DNA of 64,000 nucleotides, taken from positions 2,542,139 to 2,606,138 of the forward strand of contig NZ_JAASRM010000001.1 in NCBI RefSeq assembly GCF_011761565.1, in the 5' to 3' direction. A program made the position numbers and the translations under genes. The first letter of the stretch is position 1; the number at the start of each line of letters is the position of its first letter. Under the pieces are notes generated by a model. The model saw only the letters and a program-made list of their open reading frames with translations. It was not told where the DNA came from and ran no database searches. Shown here in pieces: positions 28,401 to 34,675 of the stretch. Origin of the DNA: Rhizomicrobium palustre. GTDB taxonomy: Bacteria > Pseudomonadota > Alphaproteobacteria > Micropepsales > Micropepsaceae.

Positions 28401-29375
28401 AACGAGCTCAAGCAGACGTCGATACCGGCGAGCCCGTCCTATCTGCAATACGCGCGCGGCTACCGTGCGGTGAACCTTCTTTTCCCGGCGAGCTTGGGCT
28501 ACACGGCCAACGATCTGACCGGCACCACCAACGGTGCGGCCTCGCTCGCGCATACCGGCAATCTCGATTTCAGATTGGCGGCGATAGAGACCACCCGCGG
28601 TGGCGACATATCGATCCTGGGGCCGGGCGGGCGTATTCTGGCAGGGTCGACAGTCAGCACCGCAGCGCAAGCCGCACGGCGTTATTATATCGCCAATAGT
28701 CTGTTCAGCGGCACACCCGTGACGATCGATAGTGCCGCGTCCATCAGTGCGATACCAACCGGCTATGAGGGCGTGCTGACGCTGCGTGGAGGCGGCATCT
28801 CCGCCTTCACCGATGGCGATTTCCTCGTCAACCAAAGCCGTGTCTTCACCGAACAGGGCGGCGACATCATTATGTGGTCCTCCAATGCCAATCTAAACGC
28901 CGGGCAGGGCGCCAAGACGAGTGCCAACTTCCCGCCGGTGGTGTTCCGCATCAGCCCCAACGGCTATTTCGAACTCGACCAGGCAGGTTCGACGACCGGT
29001 GCAGGCATTGCGGCCCTACAGGCGACACCGGACTCTCCGGCGTCCAACATCTATCTCATCGCGCCGGCAGGTACCGTTGATCTTGGTGACGCTGGCGTGC
29101 GGGTCTCGGGCGATTTCTATGTTGCCGCGGCGCATGTCTCCAATGCGGATAATCTCAAGGTGGGTGGTCAGACCTATGGCATTCCGACCGTCTTCGTCCC
29201 GGATGGTGGCGCCTTAACGGCGGCCTCCAATACCGCCGCGGCCGGTGCACAGGCGGCAATGCCGGAGAAGGGGAACTCGAGCGCGGTGGACTTGCCATCC
29301 ATCATCACGGTCGAAGTTCTGGGCTATGGTGGTGAACCCGCAAGCGATGATGATAACAAACGGCGTAGAAAATAA
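16485..29375 (+). CDS. Filamentous haemagglutinin family exoprotein (TpsA), 4296 residues
   Basis: GTG 16485 has GGAAGG about eight bases upstream. The N-terminus carries a signal peptide ending near CAANPALA. The TPS secretion domain follows at about residues 105-330: NGLTTGGLEVVANP, KAILSWKSYNVGSKTTLTYDQ, and N211-Q-N-G-I, the TPS counterpart of the FhaB NPNGI motif. The bulk is imperfect beta-helix repeats rich in Gly, Ser, Thr and Ala (ITADSISLGN, VTAGRDI, LSLEAGRNL types) with almost no cysteine. The last 500 residues match DUF3739 (filamentous haemagglutinin C-terminal family), ending in EVLGYGG and an acidic then basic tail (DDDNKRRRK). It is secreted by the TpsB encoded at 8749 and would act as a surface fibre or adhesin. 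The stop overlaps the next start (TAATG), coupling it to the AraC-RiPP genes. Confidence 0.92.
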   Translation: MTNRGSKIGFKRAHWRQALLAGTSLISLCAANPALASDILRGNPMAAPTVAVDNATASSQAAAAAATRAQNSLLRATQAVQNLRAAQDAARALVLNATSSVPNGLTTGGLEVVANPVSAANDPTGKKTWQGADAPTQSTDTSGNVSVAIKQTESKAILSWKSYNVGSKTTLTYDQQGNKDWIALNRVVGDSVAPSQILGSVKSDGTVLVINQNGIIFGGSAQINTNSLIASTLDVGRYKDGSGNAMTIPGRNLEFLNYGLLGYSDSTGATGAGTDGTFSGVKSGQSVVATGKIEVDPGASIASGDGGYILLAGSEVHNSGALTATNGQVILAAGDTLTLLRATGASDSSVPGIRGFLPYAFSDSTAGATHVAENTTTGLIQSARGSIILVSAGSSTKSATINSGGLFSTTSVSRNGAIEISGANIEIGSGSRIAILADRNDETIPQDSSSISNFKPSLVNVGNLFDVNNGGFTGSLIDIASDTLIYAPSGNISIGAASGASGKQSTSSSSRIFVDSGATIDASGLKDVLIPASRNTITISPLKGNELANSPMYKDSFLNGATVTVDPRLSGVRDDGVAWIGSPLISAQAYYQQVGVKVSELMTTGGNVALGTGYYTGSGATTTVSDVIVKKGATIDISGGWVAYQGGTVKTTQLLTSDGRIVDIGSANFSDIYTGIYTGSTEDHSHWGLSNTFSGIFQTGEKIVQTYTEGRDAGSLTIKSSAITLDGTIYADAFAGIQQKLAAAAGTASSSIYGDTRTLQAAKSQLPAGGALIIQSLALNSAVSGTYLGGADITIVADADYQALADNISYGQKAAVSADGKATIPARDTASYLTRDQLATVELSDKLLSQSGFSDVSLYTSGSVKVAKTATVTLNAGGAFNVLSGRNAKIDGVVRVPSGSIALETFDSRLTSAGGSVFSTVAATVGSFDITVNGTLSTRGLWVNDYGASDDTLLGKAWLNGGSISLYAAPHVSALNTGGRTSTDLSGSIYINTGSLVDVASGGYVNRYGSLDLTAKGGNLSLYDETAYFQLAQSGGYDIEGIVSGFRVDGLFYTGSQQYVPINPAEINARIVIDTAAIKAQGFGGGGTFTLTTPQIAFGSDLTSKATQLPLDFFSTAGFANYNITSYKTALSANPFNNGAGGTTALLDTQTLAVGAGQTLSLTQSMLPSVLTAVQATALRNLTTGGDLFSVLTASVPDNAWDAKAVNLTLGGLVELHVAKGGQITGADGVTLTVGKLLNEGTIRLAGGTIVQQLVMPNLYETEYNTTNVTVTSIGIRDFSDIFTVKADGTIDENTASKYDPTLTNAQLAGAGDTVNRHPIYRLGLLDADQGVVLASGSVTDLSGVSIRNPYAVDSKTGTQLVTGRIVAGGSLVTDPRAALNGQALFQSSRVGTTYWLLANNAVGFGVDQSGKTLTIASGAVLNLSGVSDVYDLPAAGSTLAVTTYAPTKVWSNGGALSAGAGATLTGAVIKAHGGSDEAENGTLALLNPVLVQHDPATAVANAVSVDLINSAGFDTFVAQGSINSLGDVSLDLGRAFFLQSRPLVGLSTTPGDAAVATVRAGGKLVINAPYVGLSSSMDVIANPARGTPGLGSVVFNARNIDVTGAVLFDQSVASATLNASGDVRLIGATPWQVTYGAPISAAITTLKGGIAVNGDLTINAAQIYPTTGSTIAITSTKAGGTITFGRTTTATPDAPYSAGASLVVAASNIVQGGVLRVPLGSLTLGTSSDYYGLNGSTNYVLAPATTSLELTAGSVTSVSANGLTIPYGTTTDQTEWYFSPTSGDVLSSAPAKVLTLNGTSVVVDSGSKVDISGGGDVYAYEFVPGTGGSRDVLDRYNPDIYTGNSGYQYADRRQVYAIVPGLSNNSVAAVDPIYSSDYASLSSSSGVGTRVYLSGGNGLAAGWYTLLPAKYAMLPGGMLVVEQTGAKNVVPGTNAALADGTLQVAGFYGDALSGSQSSTRRLFTVQSQSLIKSESNIAITTGNSYFGQKASDGSTVASQLPIDAGRLVINPGATLVVNSVLSTAAASGGRGAQVDITATNIDVAAALPQTTTGDSTVHVTATSLTNLHAASLLIGGTRADNADGTTTLNVSAETVRLRNGSDKPLSAGEVILAGTKSVTVEDGASISATSDLRDTRSGAYLIGSTTTSGTGALVRVANGPERLTVRTNSTGNATLAVGAATLSGSSVMLDSSGANSLSSAVAFKDTKTVALGAPRIGLGVDPASYSGLALTSALTDILNKSGAAVTLRSQSSIDLAGGSYSFGSIRLDAGALSSTDGGSVSITADSISLGNAGGGNTVCGSCAAGSGSLALSAKGIVFTDGIVATKVAATAGTTTTETNFFGGGVTLTAQNGVFARGTNGGIDTGTAALTLHTPYLGDNTPASSSTSTAVVIPSLTLTTAGNLRIDNSGGGAVSSLTAVPGMVLALNGASVAISGTTVNATAGTIAVVSASDITLSAGAMVKAPGYSKTYGDSVDSTTTNAPGGLVSLTAKQGNIDLQSGTTLSVGGGSGAGGSLKLIASKGTINLGGTIDGKAPGGGSSLALDTAGAIDLLTISGLASSSGFTAGLDVHSHSGDLVLAQGKAIRTGSLSLTADGGAVVISGTIDTSGTDGGDVSLYGTNGVSLNASAVIDAHASGYGSADTRQAEAGTVTLGTIGSGAIAIAQGAAINVAASRTGDRLVPYYTNDVKYYKYVEADLGGKVILRAPVVVQSGPDTVNVSLADASSIKGAREIDLVGVKSWDLRGLAAIANSGVTLDTASNTVTLDPRGNYLSGTTTADGIVRFVQDFDVSGAYGALGGLASSSVFHAKPGVDLAFDGNVKLDRNWNLAAGTVNVTAAVAAGVMGKETFSGSGGTSVTKYYVVPGKDAALMTDFVTMLYRTGGSVRGEAPVLSLKATGDLAINASINDGFFQFRNQTDADYLAQAVAGGAEYAVVFPSGFNYNAFLGQTLDISSYSSFVTKSAATSSSTVYVPYSSDGNSASPEKSGDPFGTAALFPRLSDNTVVQSSTLGLVAGADLVRASGVLQASVDPLAIDPSSSGTLSVGGAYSYSYGGTVQNTYYGAYFSSLLGTGNFGLSVYSQNATTAAGWQDKVLAKSGGYSYPGQNTLVYGTNKKSAVLIPNTPATNKIDTVSDLIYLNLGLTSGNTLGQGKLTSTLTNLTLRDIAKISDTTNPLYDAYLHNLYISNATAPTGGGDFFTVVSRDSTVDPYTATSSQSAFIRLVVSVKTAAYILQKYVDPITPKGGGQVTATVNSLVRTGTGDIHLAAAGNVDLTGGSTAATNVYSAGITYTAQLGGAAVYTAGYAADTALRTVLDPETGLPVTIDPSSWLKNTTQFSATPLSAYGSQLRATGFNSGVTGVLVSDDAYAEGGGDVTITAGKDVLGRTDTSAGLAIANSATATPWAGGADAPWRAGAVGSDTWAKIDHQLYRSGVGALGGGNVTVKAGRDVSDLTVTTATSMTTATTKSGIATSKALMTFGRGDVLVTAGRNILGGKIDVASGTGTVYASGDITEAGTLALPSRNGGVANISNLLELRLSDATVTVTANGSASLLGIGALGVTQQNRGGGATPELINNLNAAAFYSPNASIAITANGTVSLANSDANTLVGDTVYVTRTVYPGSLAVTSLTGDLLFGSASILMMPSQTGQLRLLAARNIAPVILAMLDADPGVLPGFYTAYGSALTLSGTGTATGGIALAFPALLPSTTSQQRALQHKAVATHQDDAEPVRIYAGNDIGSSGQGVTLSLPKQARVTAGRDIVNMMFFGQNLSASDITRIVAGRDITGTSVLRNITGSNATAAVMLGNTFVLGGPGTLSLEAGRNLGPFLNSATIGTATKSAYAGGILTVGNEWNPWLPKDGANIVALFGVAKGINYDGLRDYYLDPANLANLPDYLFEQVTVNENNGSATAQGTAADRSKPVYAPLLIAYMQANQSAALKAAYGKTDVTYAQAYTAFATLPELTQRAFLNQVYFNELKQTSIPASPSYLQYARGYRAVNLLFPASLGYTANDLTGTTNGAASLAHTGNLDFRLAAIETTRGGDISILGPGGRILAGSTVSTAAQAARRYYIANSLFSGTPVTIDSAASISAIPTGYEGVLTLRGGGISAFTDGDFLVNQSRVFTEQGGDIIMWSSNANLNAGQGAKTSANFPPVVFRISPNGYFELDQAGSTTGAGIAALQATPDSPASNIYLIAPAGTVDLGDAGVRVSGDFYVAAAHVSNADNLKVGGQTYGIPTVFVPDGGALTAASNTAAAGAQAAMPEKGNSSAVDLPSIITVEVLGYGGEPASDDDNKRRRK

Positions 29376-30469
29376 TGGCGCGCAACGTTCAGGCAATGGG
29401 AGCTAGCGGGATGCCTCGGGTAACCGTGGAGCACAAGCTCGCGCGCCATAGCGTGGAGAAGGCCATATTGCGTGACGTTGGCGAAGTACAACGTGTTCTT
29501 CTTTCTCTTGGGTTCCAGGATCTGCGTGTAAGCGATTGGGAAAAGCCGTTTCGGATAGAAATCTGCCGCACGGGTATGGAGAGCGCGGGGATATTCCAGA
29601 TGCACACCTCTGCTGCAATCGCTATCACCTCCAACTTGACACGGCACTGCATCTGTCTTTGTCCTGCGGGTAAGTTCACCATCAAGCGCGCCGAGACCAC
29701 GTTGGATGTTGGGGAGCGCGCCGCCGTCATTATCCCGCCCACCGAGAAATTGCTCTGGATGATTCCTGCGAAAACGCGGGTCGCCGGTGTCGTTCTGGCG
29801 GACGAACCGTTCAAGCAGGATAGTGGAAACTTGGCGAATATGACGGACGAGTTGCAGCCCAGCGAGGCACGTTGCTTCGATACGTCGAGCAACCCTGGGC
29901 TTATATTCGCCGATATATTGAAATTGCTGACAGTCGATCTTGAACGCAGCAGGTTCTTCGCCGAACACCAATCCGTACGAGAGATGTTTGAGCGGCTGAT
30001 GACCAGCAGCGTGTTTGGTTTAGACGACAAAGACGTATCCGCGCGCAAGCCCGCCAAATCGATAGCACCCCGGCATGTTAAGCGCGCGGAGGACTTTATC
30101 CGGCAGCATTTGGGTGAGCCGCTCGACAATTTCCAGTTAGCAAAAGTGGCGGGTGTTAGCCAACGTTCGCTTTACAGGGGGTTCGTGCAGTTTCGCGGTG
30201 TGACGCCTGCTCGATTTATCATGGAGCTCCGCCTTAAAGAGGCGCGACGCCTTCTTGAGGGGGGCGGCAGTTTTTACGATATAAAGGATATTGCGTCCAG
30301 AACGGGGTTTCGCAGCTACGCGTCGTTCTGGCGAAGCTACGTGAGCAGGTTTGGCAATGCTCCGTCGAAAGGAAGGCCGGCTAAGCTCGGTAAAGCCAAT
30401 TCCGCCAGCGGCGCCGACGACGTGCTGCAATCGCCGGGCATCGCTGTGCCCGACGAACGCCTGGGGTGA
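29375..30469 (+). CDS. AraC-family transcriptional regulator
   Basis: A 364-residue protein. The N-terminal two thirds resemble an AraC_binding_2-type sensor (GIFQMHTSAAIAITSNLTRHCICL, ERAAVIIPPTEKLLWMIPA). The C-terminal 100 residues carry the double helix-turn-helix: RAEDFIRQHLGEPLDNFQLAKVAGVSQRSLYRGF, then PARFIMELRLKEARRLLE and DIASRTGFRSYASFWRSYVSRFG. Its ATG shares a base with the stop of the haemagglutinin gene (TAATG at 29373-29377). Kinase A starts three bases after its stop, so regulator and RiPP genes are one translational unit with the TPS operon. It may control the divergent cyclase and precursor promoters in 34330-34675. Effector unknown. Confidence 0.85.
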   Translation: MARNVQAMGASGMPRVTVEHKLARHSVEKAILRDVGEVQRVLLSLGFQDLRVSDWEKPFRIEICRTGMESAGIFQMHTSAAIAITSNLTRHCICLCPAGKFTIKRAETTLDVGERAAVIIPPTEKLLWMIPAKTRVAGVVLADEPFKQDSGNLANMTDELQPSEARCFDTSSNPGLIFADILKLLTVDLERSRFFAEHQSVREMFERLMTSSVFGLDDKDVSARKPAKSIAPRHVKRAEDFIRQHLGEPLDNFQLAKVAGVSQRSLYRGFVQFRGVTPARFIMELRLKEARRLLEGGGSFYDIKDIASRTGFRSYASFWRSYVSRFGNAPSKGRPAKLGKANSASGADDVLQSPGIAVPDERLG

Positions 30470-30472
30470 TGC

Positions 30473-31375
30473 ATGGCCGGCGATTACTGGTACATCGGCT
30501 ATAATCTGGTGATCCACTCGGAGTTGGAGGTATGCGGAGCTTCCCGGGTGACTGAGAGAATGGCTGCTTGCGCCGCGCCCGATATTGAAATCGTCAAAGG
30601 CAATGCCGGTATCCTCCCGGACAGGGCGCGGCTCGGGCCTTTCGCATTTTCCGGGGACACACTGTTCTTCGAAGCTCCGAAAATTGCGAAATTTCTTTGC
30701 CAAGCGGGCAGGCGCATCATTGTTGAACCGCACGATGGCGCTACAGAGCGGGACGTTTGCGATATATTGGTGGCGACAGCTCTGCCGATATTGCTGTGGA
30801 TGCAGCTGAACGCGATCATGCTACATGCCTGCGGTATCGTACTGGATGGCGGGGCGATAGGTGTGTGCGGTGTGTCGGGCGGCGGCAAATCGACAGTTTT
30901 GAAGGAGGCGGTAGAGCGGGGCGCGCATGTGGTGGGCGACGATACGCTTCGCGTGCAGCAAGTCCTGGAGGGCTTTCGGATATCAGGTCTTCCCGCGCAG
31001 TATTGCTGGGATGTTTGCTCTGGCGAGAACCGTGTTCGCCACGATGTTCCGGCGGATCGGGTGATGCGAACGGCCCCGCTCGCGGCGCTGTTTGTTCTGG
31101 AATTGCCGCGGGCGACGGGCGCCGCGCAATTTACCAAGCTTTCGGGTGGCGAGCGTCTTAACGCCATATTGGAGCATCACCATCGCCCTCTAGTGCCGCG
31201 CTTGCTCGGATGCAGCGCGGCGCTGCTGCCCCTGGCGGCGCGTTTGGCGGGCTTACCGCTCTTTTCGTGGCGCAGGAGCGAGCAATCGCCTGAATTATCG
31301 GATTACGAATACGATTTCCTCGCAAGTGTCAGCGCGACGGATACCCTCACAACCAAGCAGAGAGATGTCATATGA
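30473..31375 (+). CDS. HprK-related kinase A (HPr kinase-like serine kinase)
   Basis: The 300-residue protein has an N-terminal variable part and an HPr-kinase-like core: a conserved histidine at 119 (IMLHACGIV), Walker A GVSGGGKST at 133-141, and the metal-binding DD pair at 156-157 in HVVGDDTLR. HPr kinase-like proteins in lasso clusters (for example PadeK of paeninodin) phosphorylate the C-terminal serine of the precursor. The stop overlaps the PqqD start (ATGA at 31372-31375). This kinase-PqqD-kinase order matches what is annotated as the HPr-rel-A system. Substrate assignment to the peptide at 34676 is inference; regulation by phosphorylation of another protein is the alternative. Confidence 0.82.
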   Translation: MAGDYWYIGYNLVIHSELEVCGASRVTERMAACAAPDIEIVKGNAGILPDRARLGPFAFSGDTLFFEAPKIAKFLCQAGRRIIVEPHDGATERDVCDILVATALPILLWMQLNAIMLHACGIVLDGGAIGVCGVSGGGKSTVLKEAVERGAHVVGDDTLRVQQVLEGFRISGLPAQYCWDVCSGENRVRHDVPADRVMRTAPLAALFVLELPRATGAAQFTKLSGGERLNAILEHHHRPLVPRLLGCSAALLPLAARLAGLPLFSWRRSEQSPELSDYEYDFLASVSATDTLTTKQRDVI

Positions 31376-31644
31376 GTACCAGTGGAAAGTGGGTGCGTAA
31401 GAGCAATTCGGTCGGTGCCCAGATCGATGATGCCTATGTTATTGTCGATGCTGACACTGCGAAGTACTACGCCTTCAATACCTCGGCGAAGGACATCTGG
31501 GATGCTCTCGTCGAGGCCAGATCCTGCGCCGAAATCTGCGAACGTCTCACCGCGCGATATGACGTGAACGCAGATGATTGCCTGTCGTCGGTGGAGCGTG
31601 TGGTCGAGGATCTGAAAGGCAAAGGGCTGGTAGCGCCAGCATGA
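31372..31644 (+). CDS. PqqD family peptide chaperone (HPr-rel-A / lasso B1-like RRE)
   Basis: A 90-residue protein with the PqqD fold: an N-terminal three-strand sheet (WVRKSNSVGAQIDDAYVIVDADTAKYYAFN) and the helices TSAKDIWDALVEARSCAEICERLTARYDV and DDCLSSVERVVEDLKGKGLV. PqqD-like domains bind the leader of a RiPP precursor (RiPP recognition element) and hand it to the modifying enzymes. It overlaps kinase A at its start and kinase B at its stop by ATGA. It is the only RRE-like protein in the window, so it is the natural B1 partner for the separate B2 peptidase at 4781 and for the leader of the peptide at 34676. Confidence 0.88.
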   Translation: MSTSGKWVRKSNSVGAQIDDAYVIVDADTAKYYAFNTSAKDIWDALVEARSCAEICERLTARYDVNADDCLSSVERVVEDLKGKGLVAPA

Positions 31645-32609
31645 GGCAGGGTGACGGCGTAGCTGGTGAATGCGCGGCGGTGGCGTTCGGCCTGAAGTGG
31701 TCAAGTTCTCTGCCGCTTCGATATTTCTCCGACAGCGGACATGCGGGGCAGGCCGATGTTCGCATTGAGCTTTCGCATACCCCGCTGCCAACGCGCCGTG
31801 TCATGCGGGCGTTTCGCCGCAATGTCGTCTATGACGATGGCGCCAGATTATCTCCCAATGGTCAAACCGCCATTGATGTGGTGGGAACCGGCCTCATCAC
31901 GGTGACTCCCGGTAACGACTGGGAGGGCGAGTACCCAATTCACCTTTTCAGTACGGCGGCGGCGGTCACTCTTGCGCTGCGCGGTCTGGTGCCCATGCAC
32001 GGAACGGCCGTTGATATCGCTGGCACGGCCGTCTTGATCTGTGGTGAGTCAGGCTACGGAAAATCGACGCTCGGAGCCAATTTGATAGCACTCGGCGGCC
32101 GTCTAGTTTCGGACGATTTAAGTGTCCTGCGGATCAGCAAAAAAGACGGCGTATTTGTATTGGCCGGCCGTCCGGGCATGAAGCTGCATCCGGATACGGT
32201 GAGCGCATTAGGGGCCTTGCTGGATCGTTCTAAAACGGTGCCGTCCGTGAACGGAAAACTATTGGCCCATCCGCCCCGGGTCGATGCGCTCAGCGAGCTG
32301 CCATTGGGCGGGATCGTTATGCTGGGTGGCATTTCCCCCCCGTCCTATGCGGCTCGGCTCGCGGCACTATGCGGCCACATGTTCCGGCCAAGGTTGATGC
32401 AGTTTTTGCCGGAGCAGACGCAGCGCATGGACCTGCTAGCGCACGCCGCCAAGACGATACCGATTCTGCACTTCGCGGGACTGCAGAGCTATTCACCGCA
32501 GCTTGCCTTGGAGGGCGCGCGGCGGATCTTTGATTGGATGGGATGCGATCCTATTCCGTTTGAGCCGTTTGCTGCCACCACACAAAAAATTCAGCCGTCA
32601 TCGCGGTGA
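31641..32609 (+). CDS. HPr kinase-like protein B
   Basis: ATG 31641 overlaps the PqqD stop (ATGA), which makes it a better start than the upstream in-frame 31578; it gives 322 residues. The core reads VPMHGTAVDIAGTAV with the conserved histidine at 120, Walker A GESGYGKST at 135-143 and DD at 158-159 in RLVSDDLSVL. It is closer to canonical HprK than kinase A. After the core it has KLHPDTVSALGALLDRSKTV and PLGGIVMLGG, as in HprK-like proteins with a capping region. The last 59 bp overlap the end of the oppositely oriented cyclase gene, so transcripts of the two genes are antisense there. A second kinase beside one precursor may mean different sites, a kinase/phosphatase pair, or one regulatory member. 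Confidence 0.82.
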   Translation: MRQGDGVAGECAAVAFGLKWSSSLPLRYFSDSGHAGQADVRIELSHTPLPTRRVMRAFRRNVVYDDGARLSPNGQTAIDVVGTGLITVTPGNDWEGEYPIHLFSTAAAVTLALRGLVPMHGTAVDIAGTAVLICGESGYGKSTLGANLIALGGRLVSDDLSVLRISKKDGVFVLAGRPGMKLHPDTVSALGALLDRSKTVPSVNGKLLAHPPRVDALSELPLGGIVMLGGISPPSYAARLAALCGHMFRPRLMQFLPEQTQRMDLLAHAAKTIPILHFAGLQSYSPQLALEGARRIFDWMGCDPIPFEPFAATTQKIQPSSR

Positions 32610-34329
32610 TTTGAATTTTGGATTGCTCCCGAATGGAGATGTTTTCTCCGGCAGCGAGCCGCGTGACGCGCTTGGCAAGCCAATCGAGATCAAGCCACTC
32701 GTCGGCACCCGCATTGCGAAAGACGGCAAGGCGCTCCAGAACGCTGGGGGCGTGGTTTCGCAGTCGCCGTACATAATCGGGGGAGAAGGGTACCGGATTG
32801 GTTCGTAGGCGGATCGAATCCGGCAACCGGTCTTTCAATAAGCTCCGCACCATCGCGCGCGAATACCCGCCGCGATGAGTGAAACCGGCGGGCATTCCGG
32901 CGGCTAGCCGCATTAACGGCTCGTGACGATATGGAAAAAGTCTGCGCAGACCGGTATGTGCCTGTGCTGTCCTGGTGCGGGCTGCCAAGTATACGGCTTG
33001 GTCGGCGAGGCCGAGACGTTGGTCGCGCCGGTACAATAGCGGCCATTCCATCGGGGGGCGCTCATCGAGCAATGCGGCAGGCATGTTTTGCAAGGCATCT
33101 TCGGAAAGGCGCGCGGCAAATGCGGTTTGCGGCCAAGCCTCACCCAGGCGAACCCGCTCCTGATAAAGGTTGCGCAGCCAGTATTTGTATTCGGGCCATG
33201 CAGCACGGAACTCGCGGAAAATCACTTTGCGGGTCAGGCCCGTTTCGCCCCAGACGCCGTCGATAATCGCGTCCGCTCCCTGATCCGCGCCGGCTTCAAA
33301 TAGCCGATCATAGAGATAATGGCGTGACGACAAGGAGGGCGCCTGATAATGTGCGAAGCAACGTGCGGAGGGGCGGTAGGGATTGTCCTCGGGCGGAGGT
33401 GTGACAAACACAACCGGCAAGCCCAGATGATCGGCAACAATACGGCTATAGCTTCGCTCGTCGCGCAAATCGCTGCCTTCCGCCGCCGCTGAGGTGATGC
33501 AAACCAGCTTTTGGCCGCTGCGGCGTTCTTCCGAAGCCAGCCAGGCAAGGGTAGAGGAATCCAGCCCGCCGCTCAGCATAATTGCGACGGTCTCGTGACG
33601 CGCCAGTGTTTGGTGCATGATGCGCCGGGCGATTTTCTCCAAGGCGGCGACGGCCTCATCGAAACTGCCAGACCAATCAGAGTCTGGGGTCAGGCTTGGT
33701 GCCTGTGTGCACGTCTCTCCCGCCGGGGAAAACCGCCGCATGGTTCCAGCATCGAGGCGCTTGACGCGTTTCAAAATGGTTTGTTCCCGCAAAAGCCGCC
33801 TTCGCGGAGCAACTTGAGAAAATGTGAGCGCCAGCCCCTCGCGATCCCAATCGCGCCCCACAGAGGCAAGGCGCGACAAGGTCATGGGCTGTGGTGCCAC
33901 CGCGACCCGTCTGCCGTCACTGGCAAAGCAGATCGGATCGCGTAATTGGGTGGAGACACCCAAGATCAGGTCGCGCCTGTCGCTGTTCCAACATAAAAGA
34001 GACCATTCGCCCGGCATTTGCGCGATGGCTTGCGGCCCCCAACGGCGGAGTGCCTGCAAGGCCAGCTCTGCTTGCGCCGCCGCGTGGCGCATATTCAGCG
34101 CCTGCGCCAATTCGTCCGGCTCGTCGAGATGGCCCAGCAGTGCCAGCACCGTACCGGCTTCCATGGCGATGCTCACCGCCCGGCCGCCAAGCTCGCAATC
34201 CTCGATGCGCAAACGCAAGCCGGGTGCTTGATGCGTCGCGGGTCCAGGGCCAAGACCGAGCTTTGCTAAGTCTTCTTCGTTGAGCGGCGCGCCATCCAGC
34301 GAGGCAAGCGCATAAAGACCGGTGATCAT
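32551..34329 (-). CDS. Asparagine synthetase-like protein, lasso cyclase type (C)
   Basis: The 592-residue protein has an N-terminal glutaminase-like fold that starts MITGLYALAS. The nucleophilic Cys2 of true asparagine synthetases is missing, so it cannot use glutamine. The ATP pyrophosphatase motif SGGLDSS lies at residues 253-259, followed by LVCITSAAAEGSDLRDE, ADHLGLPVVFV and WGETGLTRK. Loss of Cys2 with an intact PP-loop is the pattern of lasso cyclases such as McjC. These adenylate an Asp or Glu side chain and close the macrolactam with the N-terminal amine. It lies divergent from the precursor gene with 346 bp between them, and tail-to-tail with kinase B. An unrelated amide ligase role is the main alternative. 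Confidence 0.82.
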   Translation of the reverse strand: MITGLYALASLDGAPLNEEDLAKLGLGPGPATHQAPGLRLRIEDCELGGRAVSIAMEAGTVLALLGHLDEPDELAQALNMRHAAAQAELALQALRRWGPQAIAQMPGEWSLLCWNSDRRDLILGVSTQLRDPICFASDGRRVAVAPQPMTLSRLASVGRDWDREGLALTFSQVAPRRRLLREQTILKRVKRLDAGTMRRFSPAGETCTQAPSLTPDSDWSGSFDEAVAALEKIARRIMHQTLARHETVAIMLSGGLDSSTLAWLASEERRSGQKLVCITSAAAEGSDLRDERSYSRIVADHLGLPVVFVTPPPEDNPYRPSARCFAHYQAPSLSSRHYLYDRLFEAGADQGADAIIDGVWGETGLTRKVIFREFRAAWPEYKYWLRNLYQERVRLGEAWPQTAFAARLSEDALQNMPAALLDERPPMEWPLLYRRDQRLGLADQAVYLAARTRTAQAHTGLRRLFPYRHEPLMRLAAGMPAGFTHRGGYSRAMVRSLLKDRLPDSIRLRTNPVPFSPDYVRRLRNHAPSVLERLAVFRNAGADEWLDLDWLAKRVTRLAAGENISIREQSKIQITAMTAEFFVWWQQTAQTE

Positions 34330-34675
34330 GAATGTCCCGCCGTGACGATGTTCCGTCTATATGCGTCTACAAGAGATGCGGAGGAAAGACGGGGTGGACA
34401 AAAGATGTGGCAGAAAATGAAAGACTCGGCCCATTGCCCGCACAGCCATTTCGGAAAAATGGCTTAAGCCGCGGCCAAGCAAAGTTACGGCTTGCGCTGT
34501 TTACCATGCTGTTCCTGTGTTGCATCGTGCGCGGGCAGTTGCGTGGCGAAAACAGAGGCATAAGAAGAAATGGCACGATGTGAGATGTTGCCATCGAGGG
34601 GGAGCGGTTTGTTTTTGCAGTGCAACAGAGAGTTTTCTAAACTGAGGCCCTAAATCTTTTGCCTAGGGGAAAACC
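34330..34675. promoter_or_regulatory. Divergent intergenic region between cyclase and precursor genes, with candidate precursor promoter
   Basis: This 346 bp gap separates the cyclase start (left, minus strand) and the precursor start (right, plus strand). A candidate promoter for the precursor is TTGCAG at 34615-34620, a 17 bp spacer, and TAAACT at 34638-34643. AGGGGA (34665-34670), five bases before the ATG, is a strong ribosome binding site. A short plus-strand frame at 34332-34583 has no recognisable protein features and I take it as chance. No promoter for the cyclase could be named with confidence. Confidence 0.45.

Noticed and set aside
34332..34583. Plus-strand frame of 83 codons upstream of the precursor
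   Set aside because: No homology features or ribosome site are seen, and it occupies the divergent promoter region of the cyclase and precursor genes.
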